A DNA stretch of 64,000 bases, taken from contig JBAJFE010000015.1 of the NCBI GenBank assembly GCA_037903355.1, positions 620,001-684,000 on the forward strand, in the 5' to 3' direction. Under the pieces are notes generated by a model. That model ran no database searches and was not told the origin of the DNA. It worked only from the letters and a program-made list of their open reading frames with translations. Every line of letters begins with the position of its first letter. Positions within the stretch are counted from its first letter, which is position 1. Source of the DNA: Trichuris trichiura (taxonomy: Eukaryota > Nematoda > Enoplea > Trichinellida > Trichuridae). Made by a program: the position numbers and the translations under genes. Shown here piece by piece: positions 1 through 14,168 of the stretch.

Positions 1-3000
1 GGTCGGCAACTGGTCAAGTTCTTTATGCGTATTATCTCTTTTACAAAAAGTCACGAAAGGTCAATTTTTTCGCCGAGCCGTCTCTTAGGGACAGTTGCAA
101 CTGTTTGCGTCGTGTTGCTTCCTGACGGCTCGTCAAACATTTTTATCATTTTACGTAAGCTCTCTCGGCGGCGCGTAAAAATAGCTTTGAAGGTAATTAG
201 GAAATTACGGCTAACATAAAAGTTGTTCCATGAACTGAGGGCGTTGTTTTCCGCGACCTGAACAAAGAAGGGAAATTGACCGCCTTTGATGCTTCTAAGG
301 TGTGTTTATTAGTAGATTTATATTTTGTCTAGCATCCCAACAAAGAGTAAGGGACCTGAGCATCCGACGGAAGGGCTATTTCTGTTCATTGCATTTCCAT
401 TGTTGATGCACATTCCTGCTTTGCGAATGCCTCTGCCTCTCGGAACGATGCGCTTAATTTTTTCCGTACAAAACTTGACCCATCGTTGACCAAGTGTCCC
501 ATAGTGTGGTGGACAACGCGCGATGGACAGCAGTGCCCACAGAATGCTTGAAACGATATATTGTCGCCCGATTTGCTCTCTTTGACAACGCTGAACAGGT
601 TGTTTATTTGGCCGGCTAAAAAGGAGCGGCGGAAGTTGCTCGTGCCGATGGTGACTTTTCAACTGGACAGCCTTCCTAATTATAGTGTATGACAAACATG
701 CGCATTTAGTTTAACCGGTCGCTAGCGCGCGTGCGTCAGACCGTCGGTATGCGGCGCTATTTGCTCTTCTGGACCGGAGATGGAATTTTCCCATTTCCTT
801 GCGAGAACAGTGCGTGCATGTGTGCCTTGTCGACAAGATGCATTCCTGACATGCGCTTGTGGCCGACAAGTTGATCCACTTATTGGGCTAACAACTTTGG
901 GAGATGCGTTGGCGCCCCTACCTTGTCGCCCTTGGCTGCCTGACGGTTAAATACGTTCGTGCCATCATGTCAATGACGGTTGTCATAAAAAGCGTCCACC
1001 GTCGGGTCAGCGTTGGCGGTTATTTGGCCTGTTTGTTTTATCTTCCAGTGCGGTGGTCAGCGAATGTTGGTCGCCACCGTTACTTCTCTCTCTCTCTCTC
1101 TCCGTCCGTGTCTTGTCATAATGTCGGTCAGGCCATGCGCGCTCCACTCTTGTTCACTTGTCACCATTGGCGCGTAGTGCATCGACGTCCAGTGGCCGAG
1201 TGGTAATAGTGACAGCAGTGGTAGTAGTGTGATTTTCTGAGGAAATACCTGCGTGAGAATGGTAGCTCGTCACAGCAAAGCGTAAGGTTCGATAGTGGGT
1301 AAAACATTAAGAAACACGTATGTACAGTTGGGTGTTACTTCGTATTTCCACTACCTTAGCGCCGTGTGCATTTTAAGAAAAAATTTCCTTAGTCCATAGG
1401 CGGCGCATTATTAATTCCATTTCTCATGATTGTATAGCCTATTACGCTTTTGTGTAATATTATTTTTGGCATCCCAATTAATCAAACAAAAGAACGAAAC
1501 TGATGGTTAAAGTAGAAAGAAGAAAATTTGAATAAAAATTTGACTTGATAGAACAGAACCCACATGGCGATAGCAACCCCAAGATTAGCATAGAGGAGAC
1601 TTATATCACGCAGCTCGAAGATGAGATTAGAAGAAAAACGAAGTCGTATCAACTTTTCGTGGTACACGAATAACCGTTAGGAGCGGATGTGATTAGTAGC
1701 GAAAGGAAAGTAGTGGCCGATGTCCAGTCTTCCCTTTTCAAAGTGACAATCCTTCTTTTCTTCCACTCAGCACAACGAAAAGGTCAGTGGCCCTTCTTTC
1801 CAATTCGCCAAACGTTGTCGGCAAAGATTCCTGTACGTAGCTGAAGAAAGGGGCTGAATCATCAACCGAGCCCTCTTTCCGCTCCGCCGCTATTCGTTAT
1901 CTTCTAGGCTTGACTATACGTTCACTCGTAGCAAAATGCTGACCCTTTGATAAGCATTCTTGCACGTTGTTATTGTTTTTATAATTATACCGTACGATAA
2001 AAACTCTCTGTCCATCGATTTTAGCTTACAGTTGGTATCTTCTATCATGAGTAAGTTAATAATGAAAAATTTTTAAAGACCTGATCAATGTAGAGACGTG
2101 CATGTTGTTACCAACGTTATCAATGAGAATGTCGCTTCTAGCAGAGTTTAGGTTATTCCACGAGCAGCCGACCGTTGTACTCAGCGGAGAATTGTAAATA
2201 TTTTGTCCAATTACCGTTCAGAGTATCGCCTTCAACGAGGCACCATTACACACATACTTATTCGCGTATATGCGCGCGCCGTCTCTCAACCTTGTCGCGT
2301 TATCTGTGTCCGCTCCGGCTGAAGCTTACGCGCGAACCAATGCGATTCGCGTCAGTGGGAAAGCCCATTGAATTGCCATGTGCGAAATCCGGTCCACCGG
2401 GCCAACAGATGGCATTGGCAACCGTTGGAATGAATGGCACATTGATCCCAGGTCGCCTGGCGCTGTGGACAATTATCAAAAATTGCTTGCACTTTCCCCC
2501 TTACGCAATGGCAACCATTGATCGAATGGTCATGCGCTTAGGGGTCCAATGACCTTGACGTTCGGAACAATTGACCACTTGATTTTACGACGACGATCGT
2601 CCAGCCAGCTTTACTGGTTGCCATGTCGACTCGACCTGTCGTTGATTAAAGGCTGTGTCAATGAAGGACTTTGGTATGCTATTGGCACGTTGTGGGCCCA
2701 CTCTGGTCCCCTGCCGGTGTCATCTGTGTGCCAGCCGTTTGTTGAGCCAGGCGCGGCATGCCTTTGACTTGTCACCCGTTTCCTGCCAATGTCAACAAGC
2801 AGGAATGCGCGGAACGCATAATTTCTGCCACTTGGCTGCGTTGCTATCTATGACGTAACGGATAAAGCGATGGATAGAAATGTAGTCAAACTTTCCAGTC
2901 AATCCGGCATCAAGTCTACAATGGAAGAGAGACGCGCGGTTAGCATTTGTAGCTCCAAACGTGCCAATGGAGAAAACCAGTCAGCGGGGGCGCATTTTGG

Positions 3001-4595
3001 CAAGTCAAAGGAGCGTGAAGGAAGCCGGAGAATGAAGATGAAGTCGTGCTATGCTATCCAGTTTTCAAGATGTGTGACCGGCATGCGTGCTCGCGCATCA
3101 AGATGCAAAGGACATTGCCGAGGAAAAATTACCTTGCCAATCACTTGATGAGCTACCCTCAAACTTTTCCGGTATTTTCCGTCGCTGTTGGTCATCGTAG
3201 GCGGAATTTAAATGGACCCGTGTTTTTTTTCGGGCTTCCATTTTTTCTTTTCTCTTTTTTTCCGAATATCGGGAAAAGAGGAAAGGCTTTGTGTCAGAAG
3301 TGGCCATTTGCTTGTCAAACATATGCGCGATGGCAAAGTTTCCTCGATTGGCAGGTGCCCAGCGAGAAACAAGGAAAAGATGCCGACGCGATAAAGTCAC
3401 ATGGCGGTCGTAACGGCCGTCATTGAATCACCCTTTTTGGAATGCAAGGCCGCCTTGTCGTCATGTGCGACTGTTTTCACCTGCCCTGAACGGGAGCAAT
3501 TGTTCAACAGTCGCCCATCTTATAGGTCGTCGTCTTCGTCGTCGTTGTTGGCTCGCTTATTATTGTCCGCGTAGTGCCGCCGCTGTCGTCAATTAAGTGT
3601 ACATTTGTTTTCCTCCTTTTTTGTTTCCAAACTTTACATCCTCTATGCTCACCTCTTCGTCGGACCAAATATTTGCGCACGCTGGAGCAACTTTTTCGCC
3701 AAAGTTCAGCTGGCACTTTTTTCACCAATTTTAGTTTTCTTTGCTTATTCCCTTAGCGGTCGTTGTCAGTGTTAGGATGCTTGTTATTTTGTTTTTTGTT
3801 CCAGTGTCGCGCTAAGGTGGATTAACGTTAACGAAAAAAGCAGCCGGTTGTTTCGTTGACAGAAAGAATTGTGTAGACGACGACGACGACACGCGAAGGA
3901 CAGAGGTGCCTTACGCGACCGGGTGCTGCGTTTGCGCTATTCGAAGGTCACCATTGCTAGTCGTCGTCATCAACTGCCATTCGCATCTGTCACGGTACGG
4001 TTGTGCCACGGAGTTTTGTCTCCGCCCATTTTGGTCATTTGCCTACTGTACTCCTCTACTGTTTTCATCTATTGAAATTCGACTTTCACTCGTCTCATCT
4101 GATTTTACCGATTCTTTCTCTCTTTGCCTATTGTCGTTTAATATAGTACGTCCGCTTAACAACGATGATAGTGCTGTAATGATAGAAACGATGGCTATGG
4201 CGCTCCGTGGACTCCTATCTCGGCAGTTCGAGCGTGGTACGAGCATGGAGATTGCTCATTTGTTAGACCGAAAATGGCCGTAGTGGTTTTGTCCCACTTT
4301 GAGTAGTCGGACGACGACGACGACGATGTGTCGTTATGCGAAAAGCGGTCGTCCTTGTATGTCCTCGTTCCTGTTGTGCGTACTGTTCGTCTCTTCCGTC
4401 TTCGTCGGATGGTCGATTTGCTTTTTTTTTTTGCTAGACGTCCTCACCAGGACGCAGCGCCTATGCGCGAATTTCGTTGCAATTTTTGAATCGCATTACT
4501 TCCGCCAAATCTTTTTCGTTACTTATTGTTTACCGTTGATTTCAGGCATTGGAGGATGATGTTGGCAACTGTAGCAACTTGACCGATCGACAAGA
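1..4595. other. Upstream non-coding region of the FERM gene
   Basis: I see no recognisable gene here. The open frames are short, overlap on both strands and resemble no family I know. Simple repeats are present: a TC run at about 1085-1103, GAC/ACG runs at about 3876-3892 and 4311-4327, and T-rich tracts near 3226-3262. A good 3' splice site (pyrimidine tract then TTTCAG) ends at about 4544, 51 bases before the FERM gene's first ATG. The coding exon may therefore be preceded by a 5' UTR intron or be trans-spliced. Part of this stretch is probably promoter or 5' UTR, but no defined element can be pointed to. Confidence 0.5.
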
Positions 4596-7500
4596 ATGAG
4601 CATGCCTTACGAAGGCCTGGCAACTGCTGGATCGACCTCCCTATCCAAATCAATGACAATCATTGGCAAGTGTCACCCTACGAGCACCCATTCGAGGCGA
4701 TTTTGTAGTTCGTCTGGTTCGTTTGTCGGCCCGGTATTCGTCTCACGGACGACCAACTACCCGCTGACAGCCGGTATGAAATACATAGATGTACAGTTGC
4801 TCACTGGTCAACATCTATACGTAGCGGTCGACGTGAGTTGATCCTTGCTCGATGCCTTTACGGGAGATTGAAAATTTCAGGTGCGTTGCAAGGTGGGAGA
4901 TATTTTCGAGTGCGTATGTTCGCACATTGGTGCCCAAGACGCGCTGCTCTTCGGATTATGCGTAAGAATTGAAAACGAGTATCGCTTTTTGGAACCAACG
5001 CAAAAGCTTGCAAAGTGTACGCCAAAGAATTGGGCAAAATCTGGCGGATTGGTAGGCGCTTGATTTTTTTGCTTCTTTCTTTTAGCCTCTCTATCCTTAG
5101 GGTACGGACATGCACGGACAGCCGTCTGTGATACTCTACTTACGGGTATACACCTACATCGACGTGGTTCGTCTAATCCGGTGAGCCATTGGTCCGTTTC
5201 AATTTTTCCGTTCGATAGCGTTAAGCTAAGGTTGGCATTTTTAAGTTCGTTTGTACAACGGCTGCCGCTGAGCCGTCTTTTCTTCACGTGTTGTATATTT
5301 GGTTGGTTTGCCGTGAGACTTATTATTACTTACGATTTTTGTTGTTGCCATCTTTCGAGCTCGCGAGCCGGTGAAAACGCGCGCGACACAGGCGTGTCAA
5401 ATGTGGCCAGTTGCATCAATGCGTACAACTTATCCGGTTGACATCAACTCGAACTGGACAAGACAAGAATGTCACCAGTTCTTCTTGACTGAACGCAATT
5501 GAAGGTGGCCTTTAGTTAACGAACACTTTTGTGGAACGAAACCGAAATGTCGCGCGTTAAGAAGCGCCGAGGGAAAAGAATGCTTCCAACGTTGGAAAGG
5601 CGCGCAAACGTTTTTTCCCCTCCCTAACGTTAACCGAAACGCAACGGAATGTTGCAACTGTCATGCCTGTGTTGTTTTACTGACCATTTTGTTTGGATTG
5701 ATAGGTCGCCACGTGTATGTCTTTTGATCGTTCTGTTTCGTTTCAAATCCGGCCTGTATGTATAAGCCACAAAAACGTTTGGTGAACGTTACCACTTTTA
5801 CACGCTAATAAGCTATAACCGCTGCAGCGCGCGAGTTGTGTTTCCTGTTAGGCGTTATGCAAATTTGTTTAGTGGTTGTTTACACTTCTCACTGCATTCG
5901 GCCGAAAGATGAATTGACTTCTTTTTTTTTAAAGAAATATTTTACCTGCCCTTAATCAGAAAGTAGCGTAGGCGATATCAATTGTACTATTTCGTGCAAA
6001 GATATATTGGCACATTATTTCTTGTTTTTTTCTTATCTTAGCTGTCCGGTGTCATTGGCGCACTACTATATGCAATTACGCGAGAATGTGCGGTCTCAGT
6101 GGCAGGAGTTGCTTGTGCGAGAAGAGAGATGCTACGAGGTTGCCGCGCTGGCATTGCAAGCCGACTTTGGCGATTATGGTGATTTGCTGACGGAAAATAG
6201 TGCCTATTTTTGTCCAGAGCTCTACTTCCCGGCTTGGGTGGTCAATAGCCGAGGACAAGATTTCTTGCGACGTCATACGCCGGTCATTCATCAGGACTTA
6301 GTCGGTATGGATGCCCATGAGGCGCGCTACCGGTTCTGCGAGGACGTCTCCTCCGGATGTTGCGCTGTCAATGCTCATATTTATCGTCTGATGCGTAACA
6401 AAGGCGATCCCGGCGAATCAGTATTGCTGGCAGTGGCTCCCGCCGGTATTCAGTTGTTTGAAAACCACGCGGATAATCTTCGATTCCCAGTAGCCTCGTT
6501 TCCTTGGGCTCAAATTGGCAAACTTTCCTTCGACGTGAGTTCTCCCTCTCTCTCGATTGTCGGCTTGTTTAAAAAGTTGAAAGTAACTTTTCAGAGACGA
6601 AAGTTCCTCTTAGTCAGCACTGATGGACAAAAGCTCACCTTTTTCACCTCGAACGACCAAAAGGCCCGTTATTTGCTCCGCTTTTGCCGAATGTTCCATC
6701 AGAATTTGATGAGGCTACACGAGGAAGGTTGGACGCAAATAATAACAATTTCATTCATGATGATTGTAATGGCTGTGCGTCATTTGCAGGCAGGAAAAAT
6801 GCCGGTCAATACTGCGGCGATGTGATCGCCACCACTCTTGACAGTACTATCGTGCCAACAGGTAGCAACGATAAGGTCAATGGCAATTGCTGCGACAAGA
6901 ATCTAGCGTAAGTGGTTGTTAACTTTCAACCGAGAGGCCAGCGATCAAATGTGGGCTTTTGGCACCGTTCTATTCCCTGTTGGGCACTAATTATCCAATA
7001 GGCAGATAGAGAAAAAGGGAGAGAGCGAAAACTCCGCATGATGAATAGTAGGCAAAGGGCAAAGTTGGCCTCTAATGGAAACCAGTCTATTTGGTCGTTG
7101 TATCGGAATGCCGTAAATCTAAAAAGCTGATTGACGCGTTTCGTTTCTATTGTCCTTGCCCTTGAGGGCGATCTGCTTCGACTGTTGCTATTCAAAAGGA
7201 CTACTTCGTCAATTGGCTGCAGTTTATTTACTTGCCTCTTTTCGTCGCGTTCTCACACGCTGAATTCTTTTATTGTCAAGCTGGTTAAGTTGAGGGCGCA
7301 AGTCACAAAAGTAGACATATTCAAATGGTCCCTTTTCTTAACCGAATTTTTCCGCTGCCTTTTCGCATTAATGTGATATTTTTGCTTTCAGAATTCAAGC
7401 CAATTCTGTCGGTCAACGGGTCAGCCTGGTGAGCGATGCGAGCAGCAATACCACCTCGGGCATAGTTTCTGACAAACAGCGCGCTCACGATGACAGCGAG

Positions 7501-10500
7501 AACGACAATGGTAAGTGTCGTAATGGGCAAATTCCATTATGGGTGTCATATTTTTAAATTCCACAACGCCAATGGGCCTACCTTTAGAGACCACCGTTAG
7601 TTATAGGCGAGTTCGGTCGTCAAATCGATTGCCGCTCGATCGTTTCTGGTTGAACTCAATTCTTTCCGTAGACCGTCTCGTTGCCTCGTGTGTTCAACTT
7701 TTTCTTCGACTGTTTACGGTATTGTCGCTTAGGAGGTCCGCAACATCTATACGATTTTTCGAAATGTGCAGTTGCTGCTGTCGATCGGACGGTTTGTCAA
7801 GTTTGTAGCGATAAGCGGAAGGCAAAAATTTTGCTGTCGTTCAAAGTTCATTGGCGAGATTGGCGCGCGTTAAGTCCGGTTGGTCGCTGCGTGACCTTGG
7901 CTCTCTTTCCATGCTATCTTTCCACTTTTTGTTACACCTTATTTGCGTTGCCTTTGACCTTCGCAACATTTGTTGCGGAATTTCCTTTTATTTTTCCCTG
8001 TTTGTTACAAAGGCAACTGGGTTTGAGTTCATCAAGTACTCTTTTCTGAACAGCGACCGTTTGCAAACGTGGATCTGAGAGCAGTACCTTTTTAGAAAAA
8101 GTCAGCCATGCCGGAAGTGTATGCAAATCTCTTTGTGCAAACGCTAACCCCATGGGCGAACGCAATGCTCGTCTATTCGTAATGCAGCTTCATTCTGAGA
8201 TGAATATGCGTAAAAGGAGTAGAAACTGCAGCAGGTCTATTTTGGTGTTGGATATCGCTTGGCAATACGTATTATCGTTCAATTTTTAAATTATCTTGTT
8301 AGCAGCCGTTAATCCTAGTTTCTTTTCCAATCCTACTGTAACAGCCGGAGCACATTTCCTGTTGTGCAGCGAAAGTCATTTCTTGTTAACTATTGCGTTG
8401 TTCATCCAGTTAGCCAATGCTCGTTCAAACGACTAGTTGACGTGCCCGCGCAGGCGTATACGTACCCGACTGTCTTTTTGAATCGATCCGTTCGTCAATC
8501 ATTTCAAAAGGCAAATTCGTTTAGACGTTTTTGTTACTTTGTCATTACGGCTTGGAGGCTGTTGGACATTTGCAAATGCATTCCAATTGCAATTTGGCAA
8601 TTCATATTTGCTCTGCTAACAGCAGCCGTTTTTCCTCAAACCAAAATTAAGAAAGTTCTCGACTTAGCATTCCTGACGTTAGCACAATTTAGGCATTAAC
8701 AGAAATAGACATGAAATTTTTGAATTTGCAACTTTTTCCTTTCGTTTACGGGTTCACTCCATAAATATTGGTTTGCTTTGTAACAACTGTGTAGTTTCAC
8801 CTTCACCCGCGGTGTTGTTACCACCGCTGCCGGCACTGAAATGATAATGGGTGAAAATGAGCTTAAAAAACTGTAGCGTACAACACTTTCAAAATTGACA
8901 CGTTTCGCCTGTGACTCGCGAAAGATCACGTTTAAAGTGTTTGATACAGTGAATAGTGTCGAGAAAAAGCTGAAGTCAGCCTTAGTGCAAAACCTTTAGG
9001 CTTTCGACAAGCATGACTATTCCAAAAGCTTTATATATCCCAGTCGTCTTGTCCCAGTTGATAAAGACTTATCTTAACTATTAAAGACTCGCTGAACTAT
9101 TCCGAAGAATAGCCAACCATGTTGTTTCGAAATATGAGGAAAAATATTCGTTCTATACCTATATAGTACGCTAGTGCAGCAAAAAGGTTATTATTTCGAA
9201 TGGCACGGTCGGTCTGCGTCTTTTCGAATTTCACTTAAACCTACGTCAAGATCATATATGCCTTTTTGCTTCCAGCTGGCCTTGCTAATTCCTGTTTGCA
9301 CAAAGTGGCGCGTAGAATACTTTGTCGTGTCACTGTCAATTGTATTGAAATTTCCAAATTAGCGTCGTAATTTTGGTCTTGCTGCCGCAGTTCCAGTTGT
9401 TACGCAGGAAACGATTGTGGAGTGCAAGCAGTCAAGTTGAATCGGTCCGTCGATCATTCAGTTCCGGTGTGTGTACGATGCGTAGGTGTCACTTAACGCG
9501 GTTGGAAATTCTTCATTTTCTTTGAACGAATAAAATTAGGCTGACGCGCTTGACGAGCCGTTTGCCCTGCAAAGTTTAAATGGTTTTGCACAGGTTGTTA
9601 CTGCATTCCTCGACCTGCGTGGCCCATTTTTAATCGTGCGACTGGTGGTTTGCAGGCTGCTCATCGTTGCATTAATAGTAACCAGTAGTTAGCCGACGCG
9701 AAAGAAAGTAGAGAAACGATAATAATTAACAATATCTTGATCAGTTCATTCAATATGCCGAAGAGACGTTATTCTATTTCAATTTTGCCCTCTCCTCCCA
9801 ATTAAAATGAGCCCATTAACAACCCTTACAAAACGTACTGTATGCAGAGATAATAATAATGATGTTCAAGTAAGAAAAAAACAAGTATAATTTCCTCATT
9901 CTCTGCGAGAAAGCGCTTTGTAATGGCAAACCTGAAATGCTGGGAAATGTCTGAGTTCCGCCTTAACGTCTTTTCAAAATATCGCTCAGTTTAAGCCCCA
10001 AAAAGCTAATAAGCTCCCGTTGATCAGTGGAAGTAACATATTCTGAAAAAAAAATTCGATAGAATATTTTGTTCGCGCTTTCTCGCCATGAAAATATTGG
10101 CTGTTAAAAAGGAATGGCGTAATTATTGAAACATATCTTTGCATTGGCTAGTTTGCCCACATCTTAACGACTAAGCAAAAAGTGAATCCCTTTTTCATGG
10201 TTTGTTTGATTGGATATTTACGAGATTAACGGTAGAATCGTTGGTTAATTTTTTGCTTTCTTTTAGAAGGAGATTTGGAACTGGAAAGTGCCGGCGATAA
10301 CAGCAACCGGCACCCTTTGGTACACAGTGATTCCGCAAGAAGCGATGTGTCCTACGCGAGTAAAGGCGCGTCGGCAGATTCTAAGGAGAATGCGGACTCG
10401 CCCACGCCTGATGGCGGACGCAGCGGTTTTTTGGATGGTGCAAACAGCTTGGAATCTGATCCGGGCGATGTTGGCAAACCTAACACTTTCAGAGCTGTTC

Positions 10501-12089
10501 GTTTTTGTCAGCACTACCCGATACTGCCTAGCGCGTTGACAACGCTTGAACAAAAGTTACGAAACTGCCAGCTTACACAACAAGCGTCACCTCGAGAACC
10601 TTGCAGTTCATCTGACATAAAACTGCGTTCCATGTTGAGTAATGCGGAAGCCCCTGTGTCCCCCTTCTACCAGCATCGGCTGGCGCTAAACCTCAAGGCA
10701 TCAGCGGCAACGTCACTATCCAGCGTGGAACCGATGATCAGCAAAATTGGTTTGCTCTATACGTTACCATCGTCGACGGCGGTACCATCTGTCAGTTTTG
10801 CCGAAACCCAGTCAGCTTCGTTGCTTAATCTTCAATCCACAGTATCCACTCCCAGTAGTTCGTCTCTTTTCACCTCCAAACCTCAACAGTTGCCTAACTA
10901 CGACGAAGCGGTGATGCGTCAGCACGGTAAACGGTGGACAACGATAACATGTATTGACCCGTCTGTTCTGAGTCAGATGTCTGATAGTTTGGAAGGTCAG
11001 TTGCATCAGGCTCAAAGCGAGCCGGGCCTTGGTGTGGGACATGTTAGCATGTTGACGCCACAACAACCTGTTGTTTATCAAAATCACGAATCAGTTACGC
11101 AGAATAGATCCTCTTCTTCGTCTTCCTATATCACTAATGGCAGCCCTTCGACCGAGCAAGGCTGTTCATACGCGCCGGCGGGTTATAGCTTGTACGGTAG
11201 CAGTTACGTCAATTCTGGTTGCAGAACCGCCTTTGCTAACAGTAGTTCTATTGATCAATTGCTGCACAACAATGCTTTAGTGAGCAGAACGCACAGCTTG
11301 CAAGAGTCCAAGTACCATTACCGCTCGGCTGCGGAAATGCTTGGTGCCATTCCGAACCGTTTTGCCGTTTATGGTAACAATTGTAGCTGCGCATCTAGTT
11401 GCGGAACTTATTCTTTGTCTTCATCCGAGTTGGCGTCGTCAAAGCGTATTCACAGGGAAGGGCAAACGGCTTATTGCGACGCGTGCCACGAAGAGCATTG
11501 CTCAGTTGAGGCATTGGATCTGGACAGGGTGAAAAGCATTATTCAACGTCAAGCAGCTGACTTGCCATTAATCCGGGCCCTGTGCAGCGATCATACTATA
11601 CAATCGTCGACAAAGTACTGCAGCGTTTCCGAGTTGTATCAACAGGAGAAAAAATGTTGTTTGAAAATGGCAAACAAAATGCCGGCGACGAGGACAACGA
11701 GCGCGGTTACTTTTGCCCACGGATGCTCGACGATACCAGGCTGCTGTGACTCCATAAATTCGACCGTATTGTCGTCACCGACTGGTCGACCGCTCAGTTG
11801 GCACGAATCCTTCGTACAACGACAAATTGAATTGAGCAATGGCAACGACATGCCGATTCGCAGCAAGGTGCTATCTCGCGGCGCAGAGGCTCAATTTCCA
11901 GGTTCCGCGAAAGTCCCGGTCACGTCTTCTTCTTCGCCGTCGTCGTCGGATTTGTTCTATGAACTTTTGACTCCCCCGCCTCCACCTCCTTACTCCACTT
12001 CTTGCCATTTCTCTTCAACTCCGTTGACCAGTTCTTGTTCTGGTGCTAATTCTGCCGCTCAAGTTGTTATGCAAAATGCGGTCCGTTAG
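4596..12089 (+). CDS. FRMD6: FERM-domain protein of the Expanded/FRMD6 (Willin) family
   Basis: Eight exons keep phase: 4596-4832, 4881-5051, 5101-5180, 6042-6534, 6595-6727, 6790-6907, 7392-7510, 10267-12089, giving about 1,057 residues. The first ~395 residues form a three-lobed FERM domain. The central lobe carries LYFPAWVVNSRGQDFL, closely like FRMD6, and the third lobe ends YLLRFCRMFHQNLMRL. Exon 7 encodes a Ser/Thr-rich stretch with SSNTTSGI, a pattern also seen after the FERM domain of FRMD6. The long last exon is low-complexity and Ser-rich. It has LPNY near residue 659, a Cys-rich patch (YCDACHEEHC), and a PPPPPPY motif near residue 1025. In flies and mammals, Expanded/FRMD6 act at the apical cell cortex upstream of Hippo/Warts. 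Expanded binds Yorkie WW domains through PPxY motifs. Family assignment is strong; the Hippo role is inferred. The start is the first in-frame ATG of the opening exon. Confidence 0.9.
7511..10266 (+). other. Large intron of the FERM gene
   Basis: This 2.76-kb stretch lies between two phase-1 exons of the FRMD6-like gene, with a GTAAGT donor and a TTTTAG acceptor. The open frames inside are short and unfamiliar. A cassette exon would have to be a multiple of three bases to keep phase, and I could not identify one. It may hold regulatory sequence, but no specific site can be supported. Confidence 0.6.
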
Positions 12090-14168
12090 GCAGTCCTGTC
12101 ACCTGTCGATGGAATGCGCAATTCGAAGTGCCAACACATGGCCGCGTTGACAGAGCGCAGCCGACCGTCTCTATCCTTAAGGTTCAACGTGACTCACTTC
12201 CGTTTCACTGTTCGCGTCTTCTCTCTGTCCCCTTCCTTCTCAAATGGCTCCTTTTTCTTTCTACTCGTCACGTTGACCCTGAAAATTGCATTTTCTTTCG
12301 GGTCGTCTATGTCGCTCATATTGTATGCGTCCTTTGATCGCTCTTAGTTGACGTTGCTCTCTGTTGAAAGGCTTTTCAAGCGGGTCGCCTACTCGTTTGA
12401 CCAGTCCGTATCGCTCACGAACCGTCGCTACCGCAGGGCACCCTCTGTTCCTCATGATCTTCCTTTTGTCCTACGCCTGTTTGGTACCGTTGTCTTTACC
12501 CTTTTTTTTCTAACGGCCAAACGGCAGAGGCGCATAAAAATGTTTTCTACTTCTCCGCGCTGATCTCTTGAGGAAGGGACGAATTTTCGAAATAACCCAC
12601 GCGAACAAAGTGCATCAACTGTATCATAATTTCAAAGTACCCTACTATACGTAGTCTTGTTAACTTTAAACTGTAGACGCGTCGCTAACTACTTTGCAAT
12701 GAGGACAATTGCTAGTTGCGTCAACAATTTGAGCGATGAAAAAGAAACTTAGTCCGTGCGTACATCAACGATTAACTCTACTGCGAATGGTGCAATTTAA
12801 AGCACACTGCGTTCGTATCTTTTGTCATGACGCGCATAACTGACTGGTTTTTTTGTTGAAAGATGGGCAGCACTGCTGTAGCCAAAGCGCAAGAAAGAAG
12901 CCCCACGACGAACGAACGGCAGTTTGTCGCTCAGCCGATATAATTTAAGCTGAGACCCTATGTTTGAGGAATTACAGCTTTGCAATGTAGCGCAGTATAA
13001 TTCTGCAAGGACGATAGTATAAGTTCGTACTACGAAAGATATGCATAACTAAAAGTACCTTCTTACTAGTAATTCATTTTAACTTCCTTCCCTAATTATT
13101 GTTACTGTAGCTGAGGGTTACGAAATTATGTTTAGAAAAATAAAATGACCGCTTCAGAATTAAAGTAATGAAATCTTTACAAGCATCCATAAGTACTACC
13201 GTTAGTTACTTGCTCTACTTCAGCTGAACTATCGTTCTTTCAAAGAAAAATGCATAGTTATAGCAGCGGATAGATTATTTGAAGCAGAGCAGCCGCGGCG
13301 TACAGTTTTCTTGTTTTCCTTTCTTTATCTTTGTTCTAATGATACTTATCTGAAAGATAAGAGCGGCCGATAAAATATGGAAGCTTATTCAGAATTTTGC
13401 GCGTTTCCATTTTCAAAACCACCAATCAATCACAGGTGCACATTAAACCGCGGTGGCTGTCAAATGGCAAGCTGCAAATGCGAAAACGCCGCGCAGCTAA
13501 TCAATGCAATCGGGTAGGAACGTTTTTAGATAACGAATTTGTTTATGCAAATGAGATTTTTCAAAATGTGCGGCCACAAAGAAGAGAAAACCGTCATAAT
13601 TCAAAGTGCTTTGCCGCGCGAAGAATTGCTTTGCTTGCAGTTCGTTGCACAGCGGTCTGCTTTGCCATTTTCCGATGGAAATCACTTATCTCAAATGTCA
13701 TTCAATCATTGGACGGCTTAGACGCATTAATGGAAGATCTGACAGCGCCATTGGAAATGCTGCACCCTTGGCTGCTCTTTGGTCAAAAAGGTAACCACAG
13801 ACTTATTATCTACTTGCTAAACTGTGGCAAACATCGTTTGCATGCGAAAGGTTGCCTTTATTATTGGCTGACCTTAAGCAATTATCTAGAAAAGCATGCT
13901 CTATAGATCTGTGCGCCTGACGTTCGCCAAGTTATCCGCTCGGCGCTGTTACGCTGCTATTCATACCAATTTACAAGTTGTTACCCAAAAGTTCTCCATT
14001 GTCCGCTATTCTAAAACGCCGCCATCTTCTGAACACTATGCATAGATGAATAGTCAAGACGTATAATAAAACCAGTCAGACTATACACATGTAGATGTAC
14101 AAACACGGGAACAAGTGTATATATACATGCGTAGTTGACAGTTTTTTCGAGTGGTCCGAAAGAGCACA
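12090..14168. other. Intergenic region between FERM and CAP genes
   Basis: No homologous gene is visible. The first few hundred bases, pyrimidine-rich on the plus strand, are probably the 3' UTR of the FERM gene. The longest open frame, 13397-13906 on the plus strand, is rich in basic and aromatic residues, has no recognisable domain and overlaps a frame on the other strand, so I treat it as chance. Near 14090-14160 the sequence is AT-rich just before the CAP gene's start and probably contains its promoter, though no element could be fixed. Confidence 0.45.

Noticed and set aside
13397..13906. 169-codon plus-strand open frame
   Set aside because: No domain, atypical composition, no splice context and overlapping open frames on the other strand.
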